A stretch of DNA of 64,000 bases from contig CAVRLX010000003.1 in NCBI GenBank assembly GCA_963721725.1, positions 248,001-312,000 on the forward strand. Reading direction: 5' to 3'. This DNA comes from RI-153 sp963721725. Its GTDB lineage: Bacteria > Chloroflexota > Anaerolineae > Caldilineales > Caldilineaceae. The position numbers and the translations under genes are program-made. The notes under the pieces are model-generated. The model was not told the origin of the DNA, did no database searches, and worked only from the letters and a program-made list of their open reading frames with translations. Below are positions 54,970 through 63,399 of the stretch, in pieces; the stretch's first letter is position 1, and the number at the start of each line of letters is the position of its first letter.

Positions 54970-56028
54970 TTACGCTGGCCCGCCGAATTCGTTGTTCACC
55001 GCTTGGATCAAGGCCCGCATATAAGCAATTGAATAGGCTGTGCCGACGCGCGGCCCGCCCAGCATGGCCGGAATGTGATCCGGGATGATGCAGCCGTCGA
55101 ACTTCACTTCGCGCAGTGCCTTCATCACTTCGTACATGTCCTGATAGCCATTGTCGATGAGGGTTTCCACCCACGGCTCCGGCATTGGATTGGAGACGTT
55201 GCGGAAGTGGACTTTGAAAAGTTGCCCCTTCTCGCCGAAATACTTAATCGCATCCACCGGGCTGTTGCCCATGCCCTGTACGCCGCCTTCTAGCCAGCAG
55301 CCCACACAAAGGCAGACGCCAATGTTGGGGCTGTCGGCGATCTCCATCGCCTTCTTATAGCCCTCGAAGTTGCCGAACATGCAGCGCGGAATGCCCCCCA
55401 GATCATAGACGGGCGGATCGTCGGGATGAACGCCAATAAAGACGCCAGACTCCTCGGCCACCGGCACAATCTCTTGCATCAGATGCGCGTAATTCTCCCA
55501 CAACTCTTCTTCGCTATAACGACGACCGTGGGTCAACTCCCCTTCGAAGATCGTGCCAGCCCAGTGTCCTTTGGCGTTCTTGATGTCGAGCGTGCGCGCG
55601 TCCATGCCACCGCGCCCCTCGGCCCGGCCCGACGACCAGATGCCATTTGCCATGTGGGCATAGGTGTTATACTTGATTCCCGCTGCGCCAATGTTGCGGA
55701 TAAACTGTTTGAACTCCTCCACTTTGGCATCGCGACCGGGCAGGTTGAGCGTGATTTCGGGCACGTTATGCACGCCCAAGTTGGTCACCCGATAGATTTT
55801 GAGGCCAAAGTCGCCAAAGCGCTTGACCAAACTCTTGTAGAAATCCAGCGTGTGCTGCTCAGGATTTCGGATACCCACCATGGCCCACTCCACGCCCAGT
55901 TGCTGAAAGAACTGTAAATCTTCGTCGCTGGCGTCGGCGTTGGTCTGGATGGCGATCTGGATGCCCGGCGTGCTCGAATAGTAGCCGGGCACGGCGCGCA
56001 TGGGGATCTGTTCCGTTTGGGTACTCAT
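54970..56028 (-). CDS. uxuA: Mannonate dehydratase
   Basis: A 352-residue TIM-barrel enzyme of the UxuA family, which dehydrates D-mannonate to 2-keto-3-deoxygluconate in glucuronate breakdown. Characteristic segments are GIKYNTYAHMANGIWSSG, GVHPDDPPVYDLGGIPR with metal-binding His/Asp, GVCLCVGCWLEGG, KVHFRNVSNP and IIPDHIPAMLG. The start at 56028 follows GAGAGGAAA; the frame is open upstream into hicB-side sequence. No other uronate genes are beside it; instead toxin-antitoxin genes lie immediately upstream. Confidence 0.92.
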   Translation of the reverse strand: MSTQTEQIPMRAVPGYYSSTPGIQIAIQTNADASDEDLQFFQQLGVEWAMVGIRNPEQHTLDFYKSLVKRFGDFGLKIYRVTNLGVHNVPEITLNLPGRDAKVEEFKQFIRNIGAAGIKYNTYAHMANGIWSSGRAEGRGGMDARTLDIKNAKGHWAGTIFEGELTHGRRYSEEELWENYAHLMQEIVPVAEESGVFIGVHPDDPPVYDLGGIPRCMFGNFEGYKKAMEIADSPNIGVCLCVGCWLEGGVQGMGNSPVDAIKYFGEKGQLFKVHFRNVSNPMPEPWVETLIDNGYQDMYEVMKALREVKFDGCIIPDHIPAMLGGPRVGTAYSIAYMRALIQAVNNEFGGPA

Positions 56029-56050
56029 CCCATTTCCTCTCTGTGTGTGA

Positions 56051-56398
56051 TTATGGATTATGAACCGCCGATACAGCCGCTTGTCGCAACACATCGGTGG
56101 CCCATTGGTTGATACTTTTGCGGTCGATCTCTGCCGCCGTGGCAACAGCCATGTGGACTTCGGGCGGGATTCGCAACGTGAGTTTTCCGGAATATGATTT
56201 TTGTGGCTCTTGACCTATTTTTTTACAGACATCAAGATAATGTTGCACCGATTCGTGGAAAGATAATTCTAATTCGTCCACTGTGCTGCCATGAAAACTT
56301 ACAATATCTCGAATACCAAGAATGTGCCCTACAAAGATTTTATCGATGGAATCATATTCAATTTTGGCCGAGTAGCCTTGATAATTCATTTCATTCAT
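56051..56398 (-). CDS. hicB: HicB-family antitoxin
   Basis: A 115-residue antitoxin. The N-terminal partial RNase-H-like fold (SAKIEYDSIDKIFVGHILGI) is followed by LSFHESVQHYLDVCKK and a C-terminal ribbon-helix-helix (KLTLRIPPEVHMAVATAAEIDRKSINQW) that would bind the promoter of the pair. It overlaps hicA by four bases. Confidence 0.9.
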   Translation of the reverse strand: MNEMNYQGYSAKIEYDSIDKIFVGHILGIRDIVSFHGSTVDELELSFHESVQHYLDVCKKIGQEPQKSYSGKLTLRIPPEVHMAVATAAEIDRKSINQWATDVLRQAAVSAVHNP

Positions 56399-56649
56399 AA
56401 TGTCACACCTGCTCTCTGCAAAAATTCCCGGACATCTTTGACACGATAGCGTAACGCCTCTTTTTCAGGGTGTGGGCGATGTAGATCTATACGATGACCA
56501 TTGAGAAGAAATGTAACGCGTGAACCACTTCCTTCAATAATTTCACAACCCAGGGCAAGCAAGAGTGATTCAATCCGCCGCCACTCAAGGTTACCATTAA
56601 TAGGGTCGGCAAAGAGGGCAGCGAGGGTTCTGCGTTGCTTGGTATTCAT
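56395..56649 (-). CDS. hicA: HicA-family mRNA interferase toxin
   Basis: An 84-residue toxin with a double-stranded-RNA-binding fold. The expected catalytic histidine region is present as NGHRIDLHRPHPE after EGSGSRVTF, and VREFLQRAGV closes the fold. The toxin gene precedes the antitoxin, the usual hicAB order. Confidence 0.9.
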   Translation of the reverse strand: MNTKQRRTLAALFADPINGNLEWRRIESLLLALGCEIIEGSGSRVTFLLNGHRIDLHRPHPEKEALRYRVKDVREFLQRAGVTL

Positions 56650-56832
56650 AGGCTAACTCCAGAAACTTGGCAAATCTATTCTCTTCCCCCGCACCATTCT
56701 TCCAGGTCCACCCCATATGGCGTCATACTTACGTTTCAAGAAGGAAACCCTGCTGCCATTATACCAGAAAAGCCGAGCAACCTGCTCGGCTTGGAGGGAT
56801 GTCCACTGGGTGAACTAATTCTCATCCATTTT

Positions 56833-57744
56833 TCAGACAAAAATCATGAGTGGAAGGATCTGGATCGCTGGACCTTTAATTTGTACTTCGCTAAATTCAG
56901 CGACCACATCCTTTGTTTCGGTCATACTGTTAAACATCATCTCTAAGATTTTAGGTTCGACTAAAGACATCCCGTAATTCTCAAAAGCACTCATGGCTTG
57001 GTCGTTACCAATGACCCGTGTTACTTTGCCAACAACCTTGACGCTATTTTTGTGTAGTTCGGTTAATGTCAAATCGCGTAAGTTAGCTGTCCGCAGAGTA
57101 ACTATTACGTTGATTCCTTCGGGTTCTTTGCATCGCAAAATCACATTGGATATTGGGGTTCTTTTGCGGTCTTTATCTAATGTTTCACGCATTCGTTCGA
57201 GATCGTTTTGTTCGATTGTTTGATTTTTTGTTCCGCCTTTTTTGCTGGATGCTTGACGTGTTTGTGTAGATGATGTTGAACCTGATTGACTTGCAAAATT
57301 ACTAAGAATGTTGACTGCATCTATGTAGTCAATAACTGTATCAATAGCATTTTTCTCTATAGTACCAGCGACTTCAACCAGTGTGCCTGGACCGATTTGT
57401 GTCAAGGACTTTACATCATCAGGTTGAGTTAAGAAGTTTCTGTTTTTGCGAAGTTCATTGTATAGAAGGATTGCAACAGAAGCTTCTGTATGAGATTTTA
57501 GCTCTCGCCGAATTTCTTGATTTCGCCCATTTGCTGCGGCTGTAACATCGGTTTCCGCTGTGACATCAAATAGGTTACTAAACAAACTGCTTAGGCCAAA
57601 TTTGCCAGCCACTTTTACTGTGCCCGATTTACTAGATTCTTTTTCTTGGGTAACTTCAGATTCAATAGACAAACCGCCCTGAATTGCTGCGGCAAACGAA
57701 ACGAGCATTGGAACATCAAGATAGATCGGATGGATAAGATGCAT
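56833..57744 (-). CDS. DUF6414-like protein in an AT-rich island
   Basis: A 303-residue protein. The N-terminus IYLDVPMLVSFAAAIQGGLS followed by a Ser/Glu/Lys-rich linker and FGLSSLFSNLF resembles the DUF6414 family as I recall it; the middle has a Ser/Thr/Gln-rich stretch (GSTSSTQTRQASSKKGG) and the end a beta-rich domain. No enzyme motif is seen. The gene is clearly more A/T-rich than its surroundings and lies among toxin-antitoxin loci, suggesting acquisition by transfer. Function unknown. Confidence 0.65.
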   Translation of the reverse strand: MHLIHPIYLDVPMLVSFAAAIQGGLSIESEVTQEKESSKSGTVKVAGKFGLSSLFSNLFDVTAETDVTAAANGRNQEIRRELKSHTEASVAILLYNELRKNRNFLTQPDDVKSLTQIGPGTLVEVAGTIEKNAIDTVIDYIDAVNILSNFASQSGSTSSTQTRQASSKKGGTKNQTIEQNDLERMRETLDKDRKRTPISNVILRCKEPEGINVIVTLRTANLRDLTLTELHKNSVKVVGKVTRVIGNDQAMSAFENYGMSLVEPKILEMMFNSMTETKDVVAEFSEVQIKGPAIQILPLMIFV

Positions 57745-57920
57745 ATATACTCCCCTTCGTGAGGATGTGAATTTTGTTGCTGCTTAACTTCTGGGAGAAC
57801 TCACCTCTTAAAGTGAAATCACTTTGAAGCCGGGGGGTTTTCTGCGGTAGAAACTACCACTTTCTATCTGTTTTCGCTTTAGTTGTACTAATAATATATA
57901 GACCTCCCTTGGATTACCTA

Positions 57921-57965
57921 CGGATACGAGAAAAACGTCTTCGCCACCTTCAAGATCCCCTGGCT
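57921..57965 (+). repeat. 45-bp duplicated coding fragment, left copy
   Basis: Matches 58527-58571 with about four differences. On the plus strand both copies read GYEKNxFATxKIPWL, so they look like pieces of one ancestral gene. The left copy runs into the 3-prime end of the truncated VapC gene. Confidence 0.65.
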
Positions 57966-58201
57966 CCACGGCATGCGCTGCGTAATTTTAATCTTTCAAA
58001 GGGCCACACGATACCATAGTTTGCCAGTGCCCGTTGTACCTTCTCTTGTTCTGTCTTATTCCGACACCCTTGAATCAACTCCATCACAACGAATCCAGAC
58101 ACTGCCACTTCTTCAGTCTCGGTCAACGTCTCGAACCAGCCAATTGCTGGTGCATATCCGCGCAGTAGATCAATTAGAATGTCACTATCAAGGAGTATCA
58201 T
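57950..58201 (-). pseudogene. Truncated VapC (PIN) toxin
   Basis: The first ~66 residues are a normal PIN start (LLDSDILIDLLRG, VVMELIQGCRN, ALANYGIVWP), but the protein then runs into unrelated sequence and stops at 83 residues instead of about 130. The C-terminal acidic residues of the active site are lost, so nuclease activity is unlikely. The truncation point lies near 57985, at the edge of a 45-bp duplicated fragment. The antitoxin gene upstream is intact. Confidence 0.75.
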
Positions 58202-58461
58202 TCTGGGCTGTCTCCGCGCTGTTGAACCTGCTCGCGCAGGCGGCGCGCATAGAGAGCACTGTCATCAATGTCATCTCGATCTTGCCACAGACCAAGCAAC
58301 CCTGAGCGGCGCAGATGCCCTACCGTCAAACGCTTTTGGGGTGTGGTTGTGGGTCGGCGAAATACAAAGACATCCACAGCCTCTCCCCGCTTATTAGGTA
58401 AGCCGGTGAGCAAGACTTCCCCATCTTTTTCGATCACCTGTTGTATCTGGATTGCTTCCAT
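58198..58461 (-). CDS. VapB-like antitoxin
   Basis: An 87-residue protein with an N-terminal antitoxin domain (EKDGEVLLTGLPNKRGEAVDVFVF) and a C-terminal toxin-binding tail rich in Arg and Glu. It overlaps the truncated vapC by four bases. The ATG at 58461 has AAAGGGG about ten bases upstream. Confidence 0.75.
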   Translation of the reverse strand: MEAIQIQQVIEKDGEVLLTGLPNKRGEAVDVFVFRRPTTTPQKRLTVGHLRRSGLLGLWQDRDDIDDSALYARRLREQVQQRGDSPE

Positions 58462-58526
58462 TTTCTGATACCCCTTTATTTGTATGGGCACGGAGAGAAA
58501 TCAGTATCCATGAATTTGACGCCCTC

Positions 58527-58571
58527 CGGATACGAGAAGAACGCCTTCGCCACCCTCAAGATCCCCTGGCT
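58527..58571 (+). repeat. 45-bp duplicated coding fragment, right copy
   Basis: Second copy of the 57921-57965 segment. Here the plus-strand frame starts at an ATG at 58511 and ends at a stop just after KIPWLY, leaving a 22-codon remnant. Confidence 0.65.
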
Positions 58572-58633
58572 CTACTGATGTGGGGCGTATTGACGGGGGG
58601 AACCTCTTCTCGCACAATCGTTCGCCAGACTTC

Positions 58634-60278
58634 TCAGCCGGAAGCGCCCGGCCCTTTGACAAAGCGCCCCGGCGTGGCACCGGTGTGTTCGCCATTTTTA
58701 AGCACACGCTGCGCCGTTGATCCACACCTCGCGCACACCCTCGGAAAGTTGATGCGGCGCTTCAAAGGTGGCGCGGTCAGTGATGGTCTCGGGGTCGAAG
58801 ATGATCACATCGGCGAAGAAGCCGGCGCGCAGTTGGCCCCGTTCGCGTAGACTCAGACGGTCGGCCACGGCAGAGGTCATTTTGCGGATAGCGTCTTCCA
58901 GCGTGAGCAGCCGCTCCTCGCGCACGTATTTGCGCAACACCCGCGGGTATGTGCCATACGAACGGGGATGGACCGGGCCGTGGTCCGTGGCCCAAACCGG
59001 ATCAAAGCCGCCAGCGTCGGTGGAAAATTTGATCCACGGCTGGCCCACTTGAATGCGCAGATTGGCTTCGTCCATAGAAAAGTAGATGGTGCTAATGCGC
59101 TGCCCTTCGGAGACAAGCAGATCGAGGGTGGCGTCGATCCAGATCCTGGCCGCGCATGGCGGCGATCTCGTCCAGCCGTTTACCCACGTATTGCTTGTTT
59201 TCGGGCTGCTCAAAGCCAATGGGCATGATGCCGTGGGGACCGCCGCGGGTCTCCAGCCCCATGCCGTCGTCTTCGGGAGACTTGCCTTCCAACGCAAGAC
59301 GCACCCGCGCCCGCACGCCGGGATCAGCCAAATTCTCGAAAAGCTTGCCATCGGCGGCGGTCCATGTGGGCAGGATGGCAGTCAGCCCTGTGCCCGACGC
59401 CGGGTAGGGGTACATGTCGGCGGTGACGTCGATACCCTCGGCACGGGCACGGGTGATGCGGTCGATGACGGCGGGCATCTTCCACCAGCTTTGGGGGCTG
59501 GAGGCCTTGAGGTGATAGATCTCCACGGGCAGGTTGGCTTGGCGCCCGATGGTCAGCGTTTCGTCCAGTGCCTCAAAGATGCGCTCGGCCTCAGAGCGCA
59601 TATGGGTGATGTAGATGCCGCCGTAGCGCGCCGACGACCTTGCAGATCTCGATTAGCTCTGCCGTGTCGGTGTAGGAATCAGGCGGGTAGATCAGCGCAT
59701 AGGAGACGCCAAACGCGCCGTCTTCCATGGCCTCGGCGGTGATGCGGCGCATGGTCTCCAGCTCGTCGGCGCTGGGCTGGCCCATTTCCATGCCCCGGGC
59801 ATAGGCGCGGATGGTGCCGCCGCCGATGAACGAGCCGATGTTGGGCGAAACGCCGTGGGCTTCCATCGCCGTGAGCCAGATCGCCAAAGCGCGCCCACGA
59901 TTGAATGCGCTCCTTCCACTCGTCGGAGATGTGCAGCACAAAGAGCGTGTTTTGCAGCGGGTCGGTGTTGCGCCCGCCCACGGGGGCCGGCGTCCACGCT
60001 TCGCCCATGATCTCGGTGGTGATGCCCTGGGTGATCTTGGAGAGGCAGCGCCCGTCCACCATCAGCGGCAAAATGGCGTGGCTTTGGATGTCAATGAAGC
60101 CGGGACAGACGACAAGACCGCTGGCGTCCACGACCTCGGCGGCGTTCTCGGCGGGGATGGAACCGGGCGGGGCAATGGCGGCAATACGATCCCCGGCAAG
60201 GGCAACATCGCCGTAGATCCAGGGGTTACCGGTTCCGTCAATGATGCGGGCGTTGCAGATCAGGGTGGTGTAGGACAT
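58634..60278 (-). pseudogene. N-acyl-D-amino-acid deacylase/D-aminoacylase, frame broken four times
   Basis: An amidohydrolase-superfamily gene. The N-terminus ICNARIIDGTGNPWIYGDVAL and VVCPGFIDIQSHAILPLM are typical of D-aminoacylases, though the usual DSH-D metal motif here reads IQSHAI. Conserved text then moves through successive frames: 59679-60278, 59591-59941, 59092-59601, 58698-59351 and a final piece to 58634 (VLKNGEHTGATPGRFVKG). The breaks lie near 59879, 59626, 59142 and 58710, and each is cured by removing one base. Restored length is about 545 residues. The enzyme would free amino acids from N-acylated D-amino acids or related amides. Confidence 0.82.
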
Positions 60279-60289
60279 AGAATCTCTTT

Positions 60290-60907
60290 CTAGAGTTGGG
60301 CGGAGAGAAGTTGCTCTACGATCAGACGAACCACTTCCAAATCATGTAAAGGTGCGCCTGTCAATGTCGAGGGTTGAATCGTCCCATCTGCCAGGTGAAG
60401 ATGATGGGGAAAGTTTGACAATGTGGGGTGATGGCGGGCATTGTCCCAACCGATGATGCGCTGGTCTGCCTTGACCAGTGTGTAGCTGTACTTTTCGATT
60501 GTCTCGTTGTAGTAGAGATCCAACACATACACTTCAGCCAGTTCAATACGAACTTTGGTAACAAGTTCGTTAATGGCAGTGACAGACTTGCAATCCGCTA
60601 CGAAACGGGCGACAGCATGTTCGAAGTCAGTAGCCATTGGAGTAAGCTTTGCATTTGGTGAGTGCGCGGATAATGTCTCAATGGCAGTGCGCCACTCAAG
60701 TGAATCTTCCCAATCCGGGTGTTCATTGCCTTCGCCGCGGTCGAGACGAGCCTCCAGATCTTCTAAAGCGACCCCGTACTGGCCTTGAAACTGTTGAATC
60801 TTTGCGTTCAACAAGAGCGCACGCGCATTCGCTTCATTGAGCAGCCCCTGCAACGTGCTCCGGGAAACGTCCGGGGGTAGTTTCAGTCCTCCATTAGAAG
60901 CAGCCAT
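60290..60907 (-). CDS. Fused antitoxin-toxin protein with TumE/DUF6516-like domain
   Basis: A 205-residue single protein. Residues ~105-200 match the TumE-type toxin family (DUF6516) with VYVLDLYYNETIEKYSY, IIGWDNARHHPTLSNFPHHLHL and a final helix. Residues 1-85 resemble the small partner proteins often found just upstream of DUF6516 genes, with a helix ALLLNAKIQQFQGQYGVALEDLEARL and HPDWEDSLEWR. Normally these are two genes; here a methionine (MATDFEH) marks the old junction near residue 91 but no stop separates them. Either a natural fusion or loss of a stop. The toxin activity of the fusion is unknown. Confidence 0.7.
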   Translation of the reverse strand: MAASNGGLKLPPDVSRSTLQGLLNEANARALLLNAKIQQFQGQYGVALEDLEARLDRGEGNEHPDWEDSLEWRTAIETLSAHSPNAKLTPMATDFEHAVARFVADCKSVTAINELVTKVRIELAEVYVLDLYYNETIEKYSYTLVKADQRIIGWDNARHHPTLSNFPHHLHLADGTIQPSTLTGAPLHDLEVVRLIVEQLLSAQL

Positions 60908-60979
60908 TCACCCCTCTTTTCTAGACTTCATCACTTTTGCTGCAATTTTAGTGCGTCTGGAAACAGTCGTCAAAGAGAC

Positions 60980-61543
60980 TCATCCATCAATCCCGCGTAT
61001 GGATCGATCCGCGAATTTGTAGGGCAATTGTGCAAAATGTGGGATCAACGCGCCGGGCGCGGCCACGTAGAGAATTTCGCTGGCAATGGGCGCGTAGCCA
61101 GCGTGGAAATGCTGCATGGATTTGACTACGACGATACGCTTGCTGGCGACATCCACGCCCAGTTGGGTAAGGGCATCGGGGTTGGTGGATTGGGTACGCA
61201 AGCTGTTAATGCCCACTTCAACGCCATTGCCCAGATCAAGGCTCACAGCGTCACCCATGCGACCTTTGGCGGTTTTGGGCGGCTTGCCGAAAGTCTGCAT
61301 GGCATCGCGGACGATCTGTTTGACCGTAACGCGCACGTCCAGCGGATCGCCTGACATTGGCCCCATTTTGCCGCCCAGGCGCAGATCAAAGCTGGCCCCT
61401 TCTCCGGCGGAGATGGCAAGCTGCACGGCGATGGGATCCCAAAAGTTGGCAAACGCTACGTTGCCGATGCCCCGCTCCAAGCACACGGCGCAGGATGAAC
61501 GTAGAATCGTTGGGCGCGCCGCCGCCGGCATTGTCGGACACAT
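60980..61543 (-). other. Shifted-frame C-terminus of the M81 peptidase
   Basis: Continues the M81 protein from LERGIGNVAFANFWDP through DLRLGGKMGPMSGDPLDV to IVVVKSMQHFHAGYAPIAS, the conserved C-terminal domain. It is one base out of frame with 61386-62474; the break lies near 61478-61481. Confidence 0.75.
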
Positions 61544-62474
61544 CGGCCAGGATCACCGGACCCGCGCCCACGGCCAACGCCTGATCCAGCGCTTCGTCAA
61601 TGGAAAGATAGGGCGGCTGCGCTTCGTCGTAGATTTCGCCCAGCTTTCGGCAGAGATCAGCGGCAATCTGTGCGCCGAGTTCCGGCTGGTTATCGGTGAC
61701 CACCAATGCACGCGCACCCATGTCGGGGACATCGGCCCAGGGGAAGCCATGACCCAGCGAGACGGAAAGCACGCCATTTTTGCCTTCCAGCGCGGTCATC
61801 TCATCCACCAACGAACGCATGGGATCCCGTGTGGTGTGGAAGACGCCGATCATGTGGCAGTCGTGCAGGCTCATGTGGGGGCGGATCTTCCCGGTCAACG
61901 TGTCGGCGATAATGGCGAAGATATCTTCGGCGCGCTCGGAGAAATCAGTATGGGGATACTCTTTGTAGAGCACCAGGGCCGTGGCGCTGCCCACCTTCTT
62001 TTGGGTTAGCTGGCAGTGTAGATCGAGTTCTGCGCCAATCGGCACGGCGGGACCGGCCAGTTCACGCACGGCGGCCAGCAGATCGCCCTCGGCGTCGGCA
62101 CAGTCAATGCCTTCCTGTTCAGCGGCGGGGAGGTCGAAGCCCTCCACGACCATGGCGCCGTGAATGCTGAGCAACACGGCATCTACAGGCATGGCCGCCG
62201 CGAGATCAGCGAGGATTTCCTCTTTGAAGGCTTTATAAACTGAACGCAAAGTGACGCCGTTGGGCATGGCAAAGGCGCACAAACTTTCCACCACATCCCA
62301 GCCGCGGGCCTCGGCCAGCCGCCGCCACACAGTCAGCGGCACGGCAAAAACGTTGGGCGTGTCGCCATGTCCGCCGCCACGGGTGAGATAGGTCTCGGCG
62401 AAGGTTTGATGGCTGGTGACAAAGGGCGAAAAGGTGTTGGTTTCGGTGCCCAGGGTAGCGATAAAGAGTTTCAT
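61386..62474 (-). CDS. M81-family metallopeptidase (MlrC-like)
   Basis: A zinc peptidase of the microcystinase C family, thought to cleave linear peptides containing D- or modified residues. The N-terminus KLFIATLGTETNTFSP, the metal-ligand text LSIHGAMVVEG and ELDLHCQLT, and ADVSDNAGGGAPNDSTFILR are family hallmarks. The frame breaks just after FILRRVL, and the rest is at 60980-61543; restored length is about 495 residues. It fits with the neighbouring D-aminoacylase and peptide permease as a set for unusual peptides or amides. Confidence 0.88.
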   Translation of the reverse strand: MKLFIATLGTETNTFSPFVTSHQTFAETYLTRGGGHGDTPNVFAVPLTVWRRLAEARGWDVVESLCAFAMPNGVTLRSVYKAFKEEILADLAAAMPVDAVLLSIHGAMVVEGFDLPAAEQEGIDCADAEGDLLAAVRELAGPAVPIGAELDLHCQLTQKKVGSATALVLYKEYPHTDFSERAEDIFAIIADTLTGKIRPHMSLHDCHMIGVFHTTRDPMRSLVDEMTALEGKNGVLSVSLGHGFPWADVPDMGARALVVTDNQPELGAQIAADLCRKLGEIYDEAQPPYLSIDEALDQALAVGAGPVILADVSDNAGGGAPNDSTFILRRVLGAGHRQRSVCQLLGSHRRAACHLRRRRGQL

Positions 62475-62493
62475 GGGAAGATCTCCGGGGAGA

Positions 62494-62570
62494 GAGGACG
62501 AGAGACGGAGGACGAAAGACGAACGTCAAACAACACACACGTGGAAGAGATTCGTCTTTCGTCCCTCGTC
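62494..62570. repeat. Folded heptamer repeat upstream of the M81 gene
   Basis: Left units GAGGACG, AGAGACG, GAGGACG, AAAGACG and right units ATTCGTC, TTTCGTC, CCTCGTC are complementary; a 14-bp perfect stem joins 62510-62523 to 62551-62564. The unit NNNGACG is shared with the tracts at 46745 and 52279. Confidence 0.65.
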
Positions 62571-62755
62571 TAGTTTTGATAAAGATCGTACAGATGTCGC
62601 CCGATCTTGCCGATGGCGCTGTCAATGGCAACGGTGTGCGCCCATTGCGCTTCGGGATCAGTCAATGTTGGATTGGATTTGCGGCGTCAAGAAGGGAAAA
62701 TCTTGTGTGTGACACAGGGTATCCTTCTGCTATAATGGCTGGCATGGAGGATAAA

Positions 62756-62998
62756 ATGAATTTACAAAACTATCAACAGCTAATTGCAGAGGGCCTCAAA
62801 GAATTGCCCGAAAGTGCGTTGGCAGAAATCACCGACTTTGTTTACTTTGTCCGGCTACGGACATTGGGTGGTTCGCAGTCAGAAACAGATTTATATCGCT
62901 ATCTGCTAACACTCAACACAGAAGAGCTTTCGCTCACATCTCAACAACACATTGACGAGGAATTTGCTGAGTATGAGCAGCTTTATCCCCAGGCATGA
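62756..62998 (+). CDS. Putative antitoxin of the second PIN toxin
   Basis: An 80-residue acidic helical protein (LQNYQQLIAEGLKELPESALAEITDFVYFV at its front). GGAGG five bases before the ATG at 62756 sets the start. It overlaps the PIN toxin gene by 26 bases, as antitoxin-toxin pairs often do. The family resembles the small DUF2281-type antitoxins, with moderate certainty. Confidence 0.75.
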   Translation: MNLQNYQQLIAEGLKELPESALAEITDFVYFVRLRTLGGSQSETDLYRYLLTLNTEELSLTSQQHIDEEFAEYEQLYPQA

Positions 62999-63368
62999 GT
63001 ACGCCGCTGACACAATGGGGCTGGTTCTTCTCCTTGAGAAGAGAAGAATGGGAAAGCCAGCAAGCACGATCTTTCAAGCAGCCTATCAGCAGGAAAGTCT
63101 CGTTTATGTGCCTTCTCTCGTTTTGGCCGAAATTCTCTACCTTTCTGAAAGACGACGCATCCTCGCCACACTTGATGATCTTGCCCAGCTTTTCATAAAC
63201 TTCCCCGCCTATCAAGAAGCTCCGCTCAATTTTCGTGTCATCCGCCTGGCGGCCCAAATCCAGACAATACCAGAGTTACATGATCGTCTCATTACAGCGA
63301 CAGCGCTTGCTTACAACGCCCCTCTCATTACAAACGACTCCGAAGATTCAAGCCTATTCCCAAGTTGA
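62973..63368 (+). CDS. PIN-domain toxin-like ribonuclease
   Basis: A 131-residue PIN protein. Acidic positions are in YAADTMGLVLLLE, SLVLAEILYLSE, LHDRLITATALAY and LITNDSED, the expected four ligand regions. The start at 62973 overlaps the antitoxin; an in-frame start at 62952 would add seven residues. The pair lies between the M81 gene and the permease, pointing opposite to both. Confidence 0.85.
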   Translation: MSSFIPRHEYAADTMGLVLLLEKRRMGKPASTIFQAAYQQESLVYVPSLVLAEILYLSERRRILATLDDLAQLFINFPAYQEAPLNFRVIRLAAQIQTIPELHDRLITATALAYNAPLITNDSEDSSLFPS

Positions 63369-63399
63369 GACGATCTGGTAAAACCGCACGTCTCAGACC

